Below the pieces are notes generated by a model. That model had not been told where the DNA came from. It saw only the letters and a list, made by a program, of their open reading frames with translations, and made no database searches. From Magnolia sinica (Eukaryota > Streptophyta > Magnoliopsida > Magnoliales > Magnoliaceae), in assembly GCF_029962835.1 (NCBI RefSeq), contig NC_080588.1, positions 67,190,501 to 67,254,500 on the forward strand: a DNA stretch of 64,000 bases. Direction: 5' to 3'. The translations under genes and the position numbers were made by a program. Within the stretch, counting starts at the first letter, position 1; each line of letters starts with the position of its first letter. Below are positions 36,375-47,071 of the stretch, piece after piece.

Positions 36375-36480
36375 TTAACTCAAACTTGAAAACTTTGAAC
36401 CCATGATTCACATCCTCCTACCCATGCATCATGTGAATCGCGGCCTTTAGTTTCTTTAAAGTTTTCAAGTTTGAGTTGAG
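36375..36480. repeat. Short inverted repeat
   Basis: AACTCAAACTTGAAAACTTT (about 36378-36397) and its inverse AAAGTTTTCAAGTTTGAGTT (36458-36477) are perfect inverted copies separated by about 60 bases. Confidence 0.85.
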
Positions 36481-36690
36481 AAGAATGCCAGGACAGCCTA
36501 ATCGAAATAAAACTTAATATTTATAGCAAAAATGAAAATAAAATGGACTTTCTGCCATTGATAGGTTGGTTGGCTAAATTAGCTTCTCCTACTCCAAAAT
36601 CATATATGATATGTCAAAAAACTCATTTCGGTGTGCAACATACAACTGTTTTAAGGTTGGACATGTAGCTAGTCGAGGTCGACCCCGACT
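36456..36690 (+). repeat. Direct duplication, copy 1 (pair with 37786-38030)
   Basis: Shares TTTGAGTTGAGAAGAATGC, AACTTAATATTTATAG, GGTTGGTTGG and ATATGATATGTCAAAAAACT in the same order and orientation with 37786-38030. A block of array plus linker was therefore duplicated as a unit of about 1.33 kb. Confidence 0.85.
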
Positions 36691-36732
36691 GGACCCGGTC
36701 GACCCCATCTTGCTGCCTAACCACCTAGCTGC

Positions 36733-37760
36733 ATGAAATTCAACGAGCCTCAAAGGAAATTGAGCGAGGCTAACATGAAATTCAACGAGGCAAACATCAA
36801 TTTCATGTGAAGCTCAGTGAATTTCATTTGAAGCTTGATCAATTTTATGTGAAGCTCGGTCAATTTCAAGTTTAGCTCAGTCAATTTCAAGTTAGGCTCA
36901 GTCAATTTCATGTGAAGCTTGGTCAATTTTACTCACTTTGCGGTTAAGTTCACTCAATTCGTGGTCAATTTTACTCACTTCACGGTCAAGTTCACTAACT
37001 TCGCGGTGAACTTTACTCACTTCGCGATGAATTTCAATTACTTTGCGGTCAATTTCAGTCACTTCATGGTAATTTTCACTCACTTCGCGGTCAATTTCAA
37101 TCACTTCGCGGTAAATTTCACTCACTTCTCGATCACTTTCACTTACTTCGCGGTCAATTTCACTCACTTCGCAGTCAAGTTTACTTACTTCGCAGTCAAA
37201 TTCACTTACTTCGCAGTGAATTTCACTCACTTCGCAGTGAATTTCACTCACTTCGCGGTTAAGTTCACTCACTTTGCGGTGAATTCCACTCACTTCGCGG
37301 TGAATTTCACTCACTTCATAGTAAATTTCAATCACTTCGCGGTCAATTCTAGTCACTTCGCGGTCAATTTCACTCACTTCTCAGTCAAGTTCACTCACTT
37401 CTCAGTCAATTTCACTCACTTCGCGGTTAAGTTCACTCACTTCGCGGTGAACTTTACTTACTTTGTGGTAAATTTCGGTCACTTCGCAGTCAAGTTCACT
37501 AAATTTCACTTATTGGTCAAGTTCACTCACTTCACGATGAACTTCACGGTCAATTTCGCTTATTTCGTGGTCAATTTCAATCACTTCACGGTCAATTTCA
37601 GTCACTTTGTGGTCAAATTCAATGAGCCTAACGTGAAATTCAACGAGACGAACGTGAAATTCAACGAGCCTAACATGAAATCCAACTATCCTAACGTGAA
37701 ATTTAATGAGCCTAACATGAAATTCACCGAGCTGAACATGAAATTCACAATATTAATATC
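36733..37760. repeat. 21-bp minisatellite array B (mixed orientation; EIDREVS type)
   Basis: Short plus-orientation MKLTEPN-type units at both ends (about 36733-36800 and 37615-37745) enclose about 40 minus-orientation units. Those units begin as AGCTCGGTCAATTTCATGTG and turn into TTCACTCACTTCGCGGTCAA-type units from about 36930 to 37620. The plus frame is open from 36919 to 37809 (VNFTHFA repeats), and the minus frame from 37377 to 36898 (EVSEIDR repeats). Confidence 0.95.
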
Positions 37761-37785
37761 TTCTATAGTGATTAACTATATGGGT

Positions 37786-38030
37786 TTAAAGTTTTCAGGT
37801 TTGAGTTGAGAAGAATGCTAGGGTAGCCTAATTGAACCATAACTTAATATTTATAGTAAAAACAAAAACAAAATGGGCTTTCGGCCATCGATCTAATGCA
37901 ATCTCGCAAATTTGCTAGGTTGGTTGGTTCAATTAGCTTCTCTTACCCCAAAATCAATATATGATATGTCAAAAAACTCATTTCGATTTGCAACATATGA
38001 CTATTTTAAGGTTAGGCAGACAGACAGCAA
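37786..38030 (+). repeat. Direct duplication, copy 2 (pair with 36456-36690)
   Basis: Second copy of the linker, followed like the first by a switch into array sequence. Differences between the two copies amount to scattered substitutions, so the duplication is not recent. Confidence 0.85.
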
Positions 38031-38042
38031 GTCAGGGTTGAC

Positions 38043-38250
38043 CTCGAAATTGAACACGAAGTGAGTAAAATTGACCAAGAAGTGAGTGAGCTTGACCATG
38101 AAGTGAGTGAAATTTACCACGAAGTGAGTAAACTTGACCACGAAGTGAGTGAAATTGACCGCGAAGTGAGTGAACTTGACCGTAAAGAGAGAGAAATTGA
38201 CCGCGAAGTAATTGAAATTCATTGTGAAGTTAGTGAAATTGACTGAAATT
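38043..38250 (+). repeat. 21-bp minisatellite array C (EIDREVS type, plus orientation)
   Basis: About ten units of ATTGACCGCGAAGTGAGTGAA in plus orientation, that is, inverted relative to the bulk of array B. The frame reads SEIDREV/SELDHEV. Confidence 0.95.
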
Positions 38251-38266
38251 CACCGTTGTGGTTGAA

Positions 38267-38336
38267 GTTATTTGGGCCCCATCATGATGTATGTTTTGTA
38301 TCCGGACCATCCATCAATTTGGAGAGATCATGCAAC
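38267..38336 (+). mobile_element. Family A MITE end, copy 1
   Basis: TTTGGGCCCCATCATGATGT, TTTGTATCCGGACC and GGAGAGATCATGCAAC. This is the terminal arm of the MITE subfamily seen whole at 46468-46990, cut off after about 70 bases where array D sequence begins. Nearly identical to 38681-38752. Confidence 0.75.
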
Positions 38337-38344
38337 CCCGTCCT

Positions 38345-38640
38345 AATATAAATTCGAACGAACTTAAAATGAAATTGAACGAGCTTAACTTGAAATTCAC
38401 CGACCCTAACATGAAATTGACCAAGGCGAAGATGAAATTCACCGAGGCGAACATGAAATTGAACGAGGCGAACATGAAATGAGGATACTGACCCTTAAGC
38501 CCAGTCAATTTCATTTGAAGCTCGGTCAATTTCAAGTTGGCTCGGTTAATTTCAAGCTAGGCTCGATGCATTTCATGTGAAGCTCGGTCAATTTCATGTC
38601 TAACATGAAATTGACCGAGGCGAACATGAAATTGAACGAG
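38345..38640. repeat. 21-bp minisatellite array D
   Basis: MKLTEPN/MKLNEAN-type units to about 38482, then a boundary word (GAGGATACTGACCCTTAAG), then inverted units (CTCGGTCAATTTCA) to about 38600, then plus units again. Orientation changes at least twice within 300 bases. Confidence 0.9.
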
Positions 38641-38680
38641 GTCGACCGGGTCCATATGGGGTCGACCCGATTCGGCTCAA

Positions 38681-38752
38681 AGTTGTTTAGGCCCCATCAT
38701 GATGTATGTTTTGTATCCAGACTGTCCATCCATTTGGAGAGATCACGCAACA
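38681..38752 (+). mobile_element. Family A MITE end, copy 2
   Basis: TTTAGGCCCCATCATGATGT, TTTGTATCCAGACTGTCC and GGAGAGATCACGCAAC. Again only the terminal arm is present, running straight into array E. It lies 414 bases from copy 1 in the same orientation. Confidence 0.75.
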
Positions 38753-38754
38753 AC

Positions 38755-39605
38755 TTAATATGAAATTCGAGGTCCCTAACATGAAATTGAACGAGCTTAA
38801 CTTGAAATTCATCGACCTTAACATGAAATTGATCGAGGCGAACATGAAATTGATCGAGGCGAAAATGAAATTCACCGAGCCTAAATTGAAATTGAACAAG
38901 CTTAACATGATTTTGAACGAGCCGAACTTGCAATTGACCGAGCCTAATAAGAAATTCACCGAGCCGAACTTGAAATTGACTGAGCCTAACATGAATAGAC
39001 CGAGCTTAACATGAAATTCACCGAGCCTAATTTGAAATTGACTAAGCCTAAATTGAAATTGACCAAGCTTTACATGAAATTGACCGAGCTTCAAATGAAA
39101 TTGACTAAGCTTGAAATGAAATAGAACGACCCTAACATGAAATTGACCGAGGCGAACATGAAATTCACCGAGGCGAACATGAAAATCACCGATCCAACAT
39201 GAAATTGACCGAGCTTAACTTGAAATTCATCAACCCTAACATGAAATTGACTGAGGCGAACATGAAATTCAACGAGCGGAACATGAGATTCACTGAGACT
39301 AATAAGAAATTGACCGAGCCTAACATGAAATTCACCAACCCAACATGAAATTGACCGAGACGAACATGAAATTGAACGAGCTTAACATGAAAGTGAACAA
39401 GGTGAACATGAAATTCACTGACCCTAACATGATTATTACTGAGCCTAATATAAAATTTACCGAGCCTGTACATGAAATTGACCAAGCCAAACTTGAAATT
39501 GACCAAGCTTCACACGAAATTCACAAAGCCTAACTTAAATTGATCGAGCCAAACTTCAAATTGACCGAGCTTCAAATGAAATTGACCAGGCTTTAGGGTC
39601 AGTAT
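38755..39605 (+). repeat. 21-bp minisatellite array E (longest MKLTEPN-type block)
   Basis: About 40 units of the AACATGAAATTGACCGAGCC type, all in plus orientation. It ends at TTTAGGGTCAGTATCCTCA, the inverse of the GAGGATACTGACCCTTAA word in array D. Both strands stay open for long stretches. Confidence 0.95.
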
Positions 39606-39776
39606 CCTCAATTTAATATTTCAAAGTTTAAACAAAATATACAAAATTTTCATATATTATAAATTTAATATAAAACAAATTGTCATTCACTATAAAATTT
39701 ACACAAAATATCTATTACAAAACAAAATTCATCATTTCACAAAATTTCTCTGTTCCTCCCATGCCTAAGACAAATA

Positions 39777-40440
39777 TCATTTATGAGCAACACTCAAACA
39801 ATCATATGCTATTGAATTCCTCCAAATTGGAGTGAATTTTTGCATATCTGTTCCCGCCAAAGTGTAACCGCTGTACAATATGTCAATATATTTCATTACA
39901 AATAAGTCGCAGTCATAACCATTTGTTTGCTTTGGTGTTGATCTCTCTTCTATGGCGGTCCGGCTCTTCCCGTCGAGCACAAACATGTCACTTGTGGCAT
40001 GAAATATAATGGGGAACCCCTCGGTAATCAACTTAATCTTTTCCTTGTACTTCGTGAGTGTGTTCATATATAAACTATTGTACAGAACGATCTCTCGTTT
40101 TCTTGGGTAGATCACCATAAAAAATCAATGCGCATTATCGTGGTTGATGGGTACATACACCTGTCCACGTTTTAAAAAATAATATTTTATTAAAGATATG
40201 ATAGAAAAAGATACAGTTAGCGTTGATTATTTGGGACAAAAACATTACGACATCCTTGTGCTTATTGGTGTCAACTATCCTTGCAAACACTTCTCCTAAA
40301 TCTTTCTTATAAATTGAATGTTTTTTGAAGTACCTCTCTCGTATTGTATTCATTGTGGGAGGAATTTTCGGTATAGATAGGTCTCCAATCTTAAGCCTAG
40401 TTATAAGGGCGAAGTCCATTTTTGTGAATTTCAAAGGCAT
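39777..40440 (-). pseudogene. DUF1985 + Ulp1-type cysteine protease remnant (Kaonashi-like Mutator element)
   Basis: On the minus strand a DUF1985-like segment (40440 down to about 40160; KFTKMDFALITRLKIG, then NTIRERYF and a KDVVMFLSQIINANCIFF stretch) is followed by the C-terminal half of a Ulp1/C48 protease (about 40150-39777). The catalytic His lies in HDNAH and the oxyanion Gln and nucleophile Cys in KQTNGYDC, but the expected Asp is Asn (VLYNSLY). An in-frame TGA replaces the Trp codon after the His (near 40116), and most of the protein linking the two domains is absent, so it is dead. DUF1985-Ulp1 proteins are carried by Kaonashi-type Mutator-like elements. No mudrA transposase was seen. 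It lies between arrays E and F. Confidence 0.7.
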
Positions 40441-40795
40441 CCCCCGTATTTCAAATACAAGGTTGCCTCTACATCTTGCAAAAAGAATGTGAAATAAAGC
40501 TCATATGAATATAAAGGGTGAAGTGTGCAACAAAAAAGAAAATGGGGACTGCCTAAAAAGATTTAGCCGGCTATCGTCCTTTTCCAACCCACACTTAACC
40601 ATATCAAACCACTATCTAAGTGAACACTTGCATGATAGGTTTGAGACTCCATCAAAAGAATGAACACTTACAAGAATGAATTGCAAAATATAATAAAAAT
40701 AAAGTTTAATAATTAGTTTTGTAAAGCAAGATGTAAAAAATTAAAAATAATTTAAGTCGTTCAAGCACTTCATAAGAATATTGCTAGTCGGCGAT
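40441..40795. other. Flank of the Ulp1 remnant, no feature seen
   Basis: AT-rich sequence between the DUF1985 segment and array F. It may be 5' part of the same dead element, but no codons can be assigned. Confidence 0.35.
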
Positions 40796-40799
40796 CTTC

Positions 40800-42030
40800 A
40801 CCAATGAAATTCATGTTCGGCTCAGTGAATTTCATGTGAGGCTTGGTCAATCTCATGCTACGCGCTGTCAATTTCATGTGAGCCTCGGTCAATTTCATGT
40901 GAAGCTCAGTGAATTTCAAGTGAGGCTCGGTGAATTTCATGTTCGACTCAGTCAGTTTCATGAAAGAAATTGACCAAGCCTCAAATGAAATTGACCACGC
41001 TTAATATGAAAATGACCGAGCCTCACATGAAATTGATCGAGCCTAGCATGAAAATGACCAATTCGAACATGAATGAAATTGATGTCTTCAACTGAGTTAA
41101 ATTGACTGTGAACATCGTGAAATTAACCGAGGACTCAGTTAAATTGGCCGAGCCTCAAATGAAATTGATAGCGATTAACATGGAATGCACTGAGCCTCAC
41201 ATGAAATAGACCGAGCCTAGCATGAAAATGATCGAGCGAAACATGAGTGAAATTGACCGAGGATTGAAAGAAATTGACTAGGCCTCAAATGAAATTGAAC
41301 GCACTTAATATGAAATTCACCAAGCCTCACATGAAATTGACCAAGCCTAGCATGAAAACGACCGAGCTGAACATGAGTGAAATTGATCGCGAACATCGTG
41401 AAATTGACCAAGTTGAACATAAGCCATTGACTGCAAACTGAGTAAAATTGACCGCGAACATCGTGAAATTGACTGAGGACTTAGTTAAATTGACCGAGAA
41501 CTTAGTGAAATTGACCGCAAATATTGTGAAATTGACTGAAGACTCTGTTAAATTGACCAAGCCTCAAATGAAAATGACTGAGAACTTAGTGCAATTGACC
41601 ATGAACATCGTGAAACTAACCGATAACTGAGTGAAATTAACCAAGAACTTGCTTAAGTTGGTGCTTAAGTTGGTGAAATTGACTGATGACTAAGTGAAAT
41701 TGACCGCGAACTGAGTTAAATTGAATGATAAGTGAATAAAATTGATCGAGAACTCGCTCGTGAAGTTGTCGCTTAATTTCCGCAAGTTCTCGGTTAACAC
41801 AATGTCAATTTCAAGTAGTTATCGGTCAATTTGACTCAGTCCTTGGTCAATTTCACACAGTTCTCAGTAAAGATGTCAATTTTAAGCAGTCTTAGGTTAA
41901 TTTCACTTACGCCTCGGTCAATTTAGCTCAGTTCGTGGTTAATTTAGCTCAGTTCATGGTCAATTTAACTCAGTTCACGGTGAATTTTAGTAGTCCTCGG
42001 TTCATTTCATTCGGTCTTCGTTCAGTTACA
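40800..42030. repeat. 21-bp minisatellite array F
   Basis: Minus-orientation units (40800-40965: CTCGGTGAATTTCATGTGAG type), then plus units to about 41760 that include MKLTEPN-like copies (TCACATGAAATTGACCGAGC) and a third type (GAACTTAGTGAAATTGACCG), then minus units again to about 42010. All types share the core GAAATTGACCG and the 21-base step. About 58 units by length. Confidence 0.9.
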
Positions 42031-42990
42031 CTTTGGTATTCGTTCATTGATTAAAAAAAAGCATCAACGTTGGCCATTTGAGCATTAAATTTGCATCGTT
42101 TTTCAACTCATGCCATAAAATGTATAAATAAAATAGCCGAACTATGGACGGTGGAGATATATCATATAAAATATGGTGGGGTCCACATAACGAAGTCGAG
42201 ACATTGAAATATACTTACCATTCATGGCTTCTTTGATGGGAGCACTATTTTTGACCTATCTTGGGTTAACAAAACTCGAAAATGACATATGTGGTAAGTG
42301 TAATTTTGACCAAAAGAAAAATATACTGAAAATTGAAATTTTACTGCTAGGATAGATAATCAGAAAAATGAGAAAAAATTTAAAAATGAAGGTTTTACTG
42401 TGAGGGTGGACAACCACAATAAGAAGAGAAGGATTCGGAAAATGAAGATTTTTTTTTTTTTTTGATGGAATAAACAATCACAGAGAAAAGAGAAAAAACA
42501 GGGAACATGAGAATTTTTCTGTTAAGGTTTAACAATGTGAGGGGAATAGTAGCAAACTGCGTTTCCGATAAGGTGGGGAATTTTGGTCCAGTAAAAAGGC
42601 TTCCGTACAGAAGGACCATAGTTTACTACAGTAAGTTTGGTCGGGCAGAGTACGGTAGGTGGCTTAAATGTGAGGCCTACACCGGAAAAAAGTCGTTAGA
42701 AAATTAGTATAGTCCATTCATCCGGTGGGCCACCCAACATGGAGTGTCGATTGTCGGCTAACGTTTTCTAACCGTTTGTTTCTTTCTGTACACATGAAGC
42801 TTACTTGATGAGCACGTGCTGAGGAGGATTTAGACAGGATCCGCTGATGAATGTCTTGGATCCCATGCACACGTGCGAAGTAGACGTGCAAGGCTCCTGT
42901 GCTAGTAGTGATCCAGCCCATTCATCCGGTGGGGCATGATAAATGAACGAGAACATGCCAATTACAGAGACCCTATCTACAAGCACTAAA
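42031..42990. other. Intergenic, low-complexity A-rich then unique
   Basis: A-rich sequence with purine runs (42260-42500), then sequence containing TGAATGTCTTGGATC and GTGGGCCACCC words. No gene is supported. Confidence 0.35.
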
Positions 42991-42994
42991 ACAC

Positions 42995-43445
42995 AAAACG
43001 CCTCACCATGATGTATGTATTTCATCCATTACGTTCATCCATTTTTAAAGATCATTTTAGGGATTTATTCCAAAAATTAGAGGTATATAAATCTCAGGAC
43101 CACACCACATGAAAACAGTGGTGATTGGATATCATCATTAAAATCCTCCTAAGGCCCAGTGTACTGTTTATTTGACATCCAATCTGTTTATTAGGTCATA
43201 CAGGCCCAGATGAAGGGAGAAAACAAAAATCATCTCGATCCAAAACTTTTATGGCCCCAAAATGTTTTTAATGGTTGACGCTCATTCAACACTGTTTCCT
43301 GTAATGTGGTCCATTTCAGATTGGGATATACCTCATTTTTGGTCTCGTGCCGTAAAATGATCTTTAAAAATAGATGGACGGCATGGATGAAACACATACA
43401 TCATGGTGGGGCTCACGGAGCACAGACCACCGGCCCCAATCCGTT
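42995..43445. mobile_element. Family A MITE
   Basis: From CTCACCATGATGTATGTATT plus TCATCC through the family order to GGATGAAACACATACATCAT and GGTGGGGCTCAC. The two arms are mirror images over most of their length. Closest to the 7727 and 53594 subfamily, but the GGATTGGCTACTCCCC outer ends are missing. Confidence 0.65.
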
Positions 43446-46400
43446 CCCGATCCATGACGCCCAATGTATCAGGTGGGCCACGCATGTACTAAGAGATGGC
43501 GTACATGTGTCACTCACCTGATGAGTAAGGCCGGCAGAAACATGCAGTCAGACACTTTCCTTGTATACTCGGGTTTTCAATTCTCGTAAATGAAGCCAAT
43601 GCTTCAGCAATCCATGCCGCTGGTCTGTTGTGGCCTACTGTGGATAATTGATATTTGAAAGTTCTTTCTCACAGAACGATCATGACCTTCCAATTTGTGT
43701 CCTACAAATAGACGGCTATGGGAGAAATATAGAAATAGTCCACATGATTGGTGGATAGGATTCTCCAATCTGGTAGATTTTCAGGGCATGGTGCATCCAC
43801 GATGGGACACAACAGAACCATGGTCTGGATTACAAAAGCATGCGCTGCACTTCTCTGAATAGCAAACGTGCATATACCATCGAAGGTTCATGTCTCCACG
43901 TGTAATTCCTAGATCACCCACGAGTGTGCCAACTAGCACGTGTGAAGCGTTTGTCTTTGGCCCTTGAAGATGAAACGTGTCGATTGAGCGTGCACTTACT
44001 TAAAACCAGCCATTGATGTTTATTTCACATGTGGTGTGACCCACTTGGGTTTTGGATCAGCCTATATTTTGGGCTGACATCCTAAGAATAAACGATGGAC
44101 GGAGTGGATGTGACACACATCATGGTGGGCCCCACAGATCTTGTTGCACACGCTTGTTGTGGGAAATTAGCTAGAGTGCCCTCTCCTCCGCACATATGGG
44201 AGTGGTGAATGTATGAATCAGGACCGTCCATCTAGTGGACACTACTTGGATGGACATTTGACTCTTTTACAAAATAGTGCAAAAAATCCAACCATCAAAA
44301 CATTACAGAAACGAAAGCATTTGCCTTTCTCTGACGTGGATGGAACGACCTTAGATCCACACCGTCCATCAGGTGGGCCACCATGTGTTTGGAACGGGGG
44401 CTGATGCGCAACACAGGTGGGCTACACTATAGTAAACAATTGAGGTGGTAAATCTCACCATTAAAATCGTAAAGATTGTGTTTAGGGTCCACCATGATAT
44501 GTGTATTCCATCCAGTCCACTCATCTGACATGATACATAAGGATCAATGTATTTATCAAAAATCAGAATATTCTGAGACTCATGCTTTCCACACCACCTG
44601 AATTTAGAGGTTTAAGGAACGATTTTACACTCTTCCGTATGGTGTGGCCCACCAAAGTCATGGATTATAATACTTTTAGGATCCATGGTGAAAATGCAGT
44701 GGCACACATGATTAACGGGGTGGATCTTATTCTTTTTTTGTCCCACGTGTCTCTTAGTTAGTGCAATTCAGGCCGTCCGCGTACATCCCAAAAATTCTTC
44801 AACGGTTTCCATCCAATGGAAAAAATGTGCAAAAAATCAGTAGACACCAACCTCAGATTTTCTTATTTTTCATATTAAAAGCTATCTGAGAAACGTTACA
44901 GAAAACGGACGGTCCCGATCGATCTATACCTCGACCAAATGAATGAAACTCACGCGATTCTACTGTATTTATTCGGTACTTTGTTCTACTGTATAATCTC
45001 CAGCGAAGAGTAAGAAACACGCGAGCTACGATTTTTGGGAAGTCCTCCGACACACCTGCCATTTTTCCTAACCCGAAAAAGCGCTGCTTATTTCCGGCGC
45101 GCATGTGCACGATAGCCTTTTCCATTTCTCTTCTGAATTTTTATACAGCTTTCACCTCTTTTGATTTTTATATAAAAACTCATTCTTCTTTTTTCGGTTC
45201 GGAAAGAAAGGAAGGAGACCCAAACAGAGACAGAGAGAGAGAGAGAGAAGAAATGAAGAAGAAGAAGAAGAAAAAGAAGAAGAACGGAAAATATCGTGAT
45301 TTGAGGAGCTTCGGTTTTCTCCAAACAGGTCAGATTTCTTTCAAAAAAAAAAACCAAAATGAGTTTTTTTATTTTTTATTTTTTTATTTCAGACCATTTT
45401 CATACTGAAAATTGACATTTGCACCCCTTTTTTTGATACCCAAACACCCCTGCAGTTGCTTTGTAGAAGTATAGGGGGTGTAATGTAAAAAAAAGTAGAG
45501 TGTGTATAGAGTCTCTCTTGAATGTTTAACATGCATTGGTGTTTTTATTTTGCGCCTGTCGCGACTGAGGAGCGTGCGTGTGTCGCTTCTCATAGGGGCC
45601 CACATAATGAGAAGGTTCGATGATTTCAGTCATCCATATTCTAGTTGCCACCATAAATGATTATCTGTTCCATAATCATGTTTCAGCGATGATCTTGACC
45701 TTTGATTTTTAAAATAGAATGCAAGCCATTGATAATTCTTTTCTTTGTTCTAAATTCATGTACCGATAGTGTAGTTTCAATCATCTGTTCGGCGTAAATT
45801 TCATGTATTTTCCCGTATATAATAGATTCCACTCCACGGACGGTCCTGATCACTGGATCACTCAGAATATGGGACCCAGTGGAGGGCGACAGACGCTGGA
45901 TCCAGAGTCGCGGCGGAGGTAAAACGAACTCTTTTAGATTGCTGTTGACGTAGTTATAAGACCACAACTGCCACTCGGTTTCTACAAATGGCAAGCTAGT
46001 TATGATGTGGTTACACGTTAATAACAAAACAACACGGGTTTATTTTGGGAAATTAAAAGATGGAATGAAATCGCGTCCGCCACGAGTCGTTTTGCAATAT
46101 GCAGTGTACTTTCATCAGTTCGAATTCGAAACGAGATTTTTGCCGGTCCAGCTTTGCCGGTCCGCACACGAGTGTACAATCAACTAATGCACACGTCACC
46201 AAATATGCCAGCGTGGCATACAAGTAATATATCCAACCCATCCATCAGAAGAACTTCACTACGTTGATTCCCACTCCCAAGAATTAGGTCAGTCCATCAG
46301 TCAGGTGGTCCACAGGACAAATGTACGGTTTCTAACCCATCCACTTATTTCTAAGATCATGGCACAGTTACCGAGTAGACCATCTTTATCTTTCAGCTGT

Positions 46401-46467
46401 AGTATCTACAAGGTAAGGTCCACATGATGGATGGCTTAGATATAGCATCTACGGTCGATTAGCTACT
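43446..46467. other. Intergenic with scattered repeat words
   Basis: Apart from a MITE right arm at about 44040-44140 (ending CACATCATGGTGGGCCCCAC) and the possible gene 5' end at 45165-45330, I see only scattered GACCGTCCATC and GGTGGGCCA words. Confidence 0.35.
45165..45330 (+). other. Possible orphan gene 5' end (TATA box, leader, first exon)
   Basis: A TATA-like box (TTTTTATATAAAAACTC, about 45163-45179) is followed by a pyrimidine-rich start region and a GA-rich leader (45225-45250). An ATG at 45253 then opens a lysine-run peptide ending RSFGFLQTG at a good donor (AAACAG|GTCAG, exon end about 45328). No second exon was found downstream. It could be a gene whose body is gone, a captured promoter fragment, or chance in purine-rich DNA. 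Confidence 0.25.
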
Positions 46468-46990
46468 GACAGGTTGAGTAGCGAGACCCGCTACTGAAGT
46501 GACGTCACCAACTTCTGTGGGCCCCACCATGGTGTATGTTTTGTATCCACACCGTCCATTCATTTTGAGAGATTATTTTAGGGCATGATACAAAGAACAA
46601 GGCAGATCCAAGGCTGGAGTGGACCCCACCACAGAAAGGAGAGAGTGACACCCACCGTTGAAACCTTCCGAAGGTCCACCGTGACGTTTATTTGAGATCC
46701 AACCTGTTCATGTATTAACGCAGACATGAGAGAAGGGAAAACACAAATATCAGCTCTATCGAAAACTTTTGTGGCCCTCAGAACTTTTTAACGGTGGGCG
46801 TCACTCTCCCCACTGTTTTCTGCGGTGAGGCTCACTCGGGCTTTGGATCTGTCTCATTCTTTGGCTGATGGCCTAACATGATCTCTCCAAATGGATGGAC
46901 GGTGTGGATACAAAACATACATCGTGGTGGGGCCCACAGAAGTTGGTGACGTCATTTCAGTATCGAGTCTCGCTGCTCAACCTGTCACTC
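46468..46990. mobile_element. Family A MITE with GACAGGTTGAG ends
   Basis: Complete long-TIR element. The left end GACAGGTTGAGTAGCGAGAC mirrors the right end GTCTCGCTGCTCAACCTGTC. Next inward come CACCAACTTCTGTGGGCCCC and its inverse, then TGTATGTTTTGTATCC arms. This subfamily supplied the truncated ends at 38267 and 38681. The target duplication is not clear. Confidence 0.8.
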
Positions 46991-47071
46991 GCGTACTAGC
47001 TGACTGGTAGAACTGCAACTCATCCTATCAGTCCTTTTATTTTAAATAGTAATTTTCACTAGATGGTTAGT

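Noticed and set aside
36919-37809. 296-codon open frame as a real gene
   Set aside because: It is entirely made of 21-bp array units plus linker; the open frame follows from the unit length and composition. Reported as a repeat and as a finding instead.
36015-42030. CRISPR array
   Set aside because: Units are contiguous with no unique spacers, orientation flips, and this is a plant nuclear sequence.
46468-46990. Target duplication for the GACAGGTTGAG-ended MITE
   Set aside because: The flanks TTAGCTACT and ACTCGCGTA do not match; not claimed.
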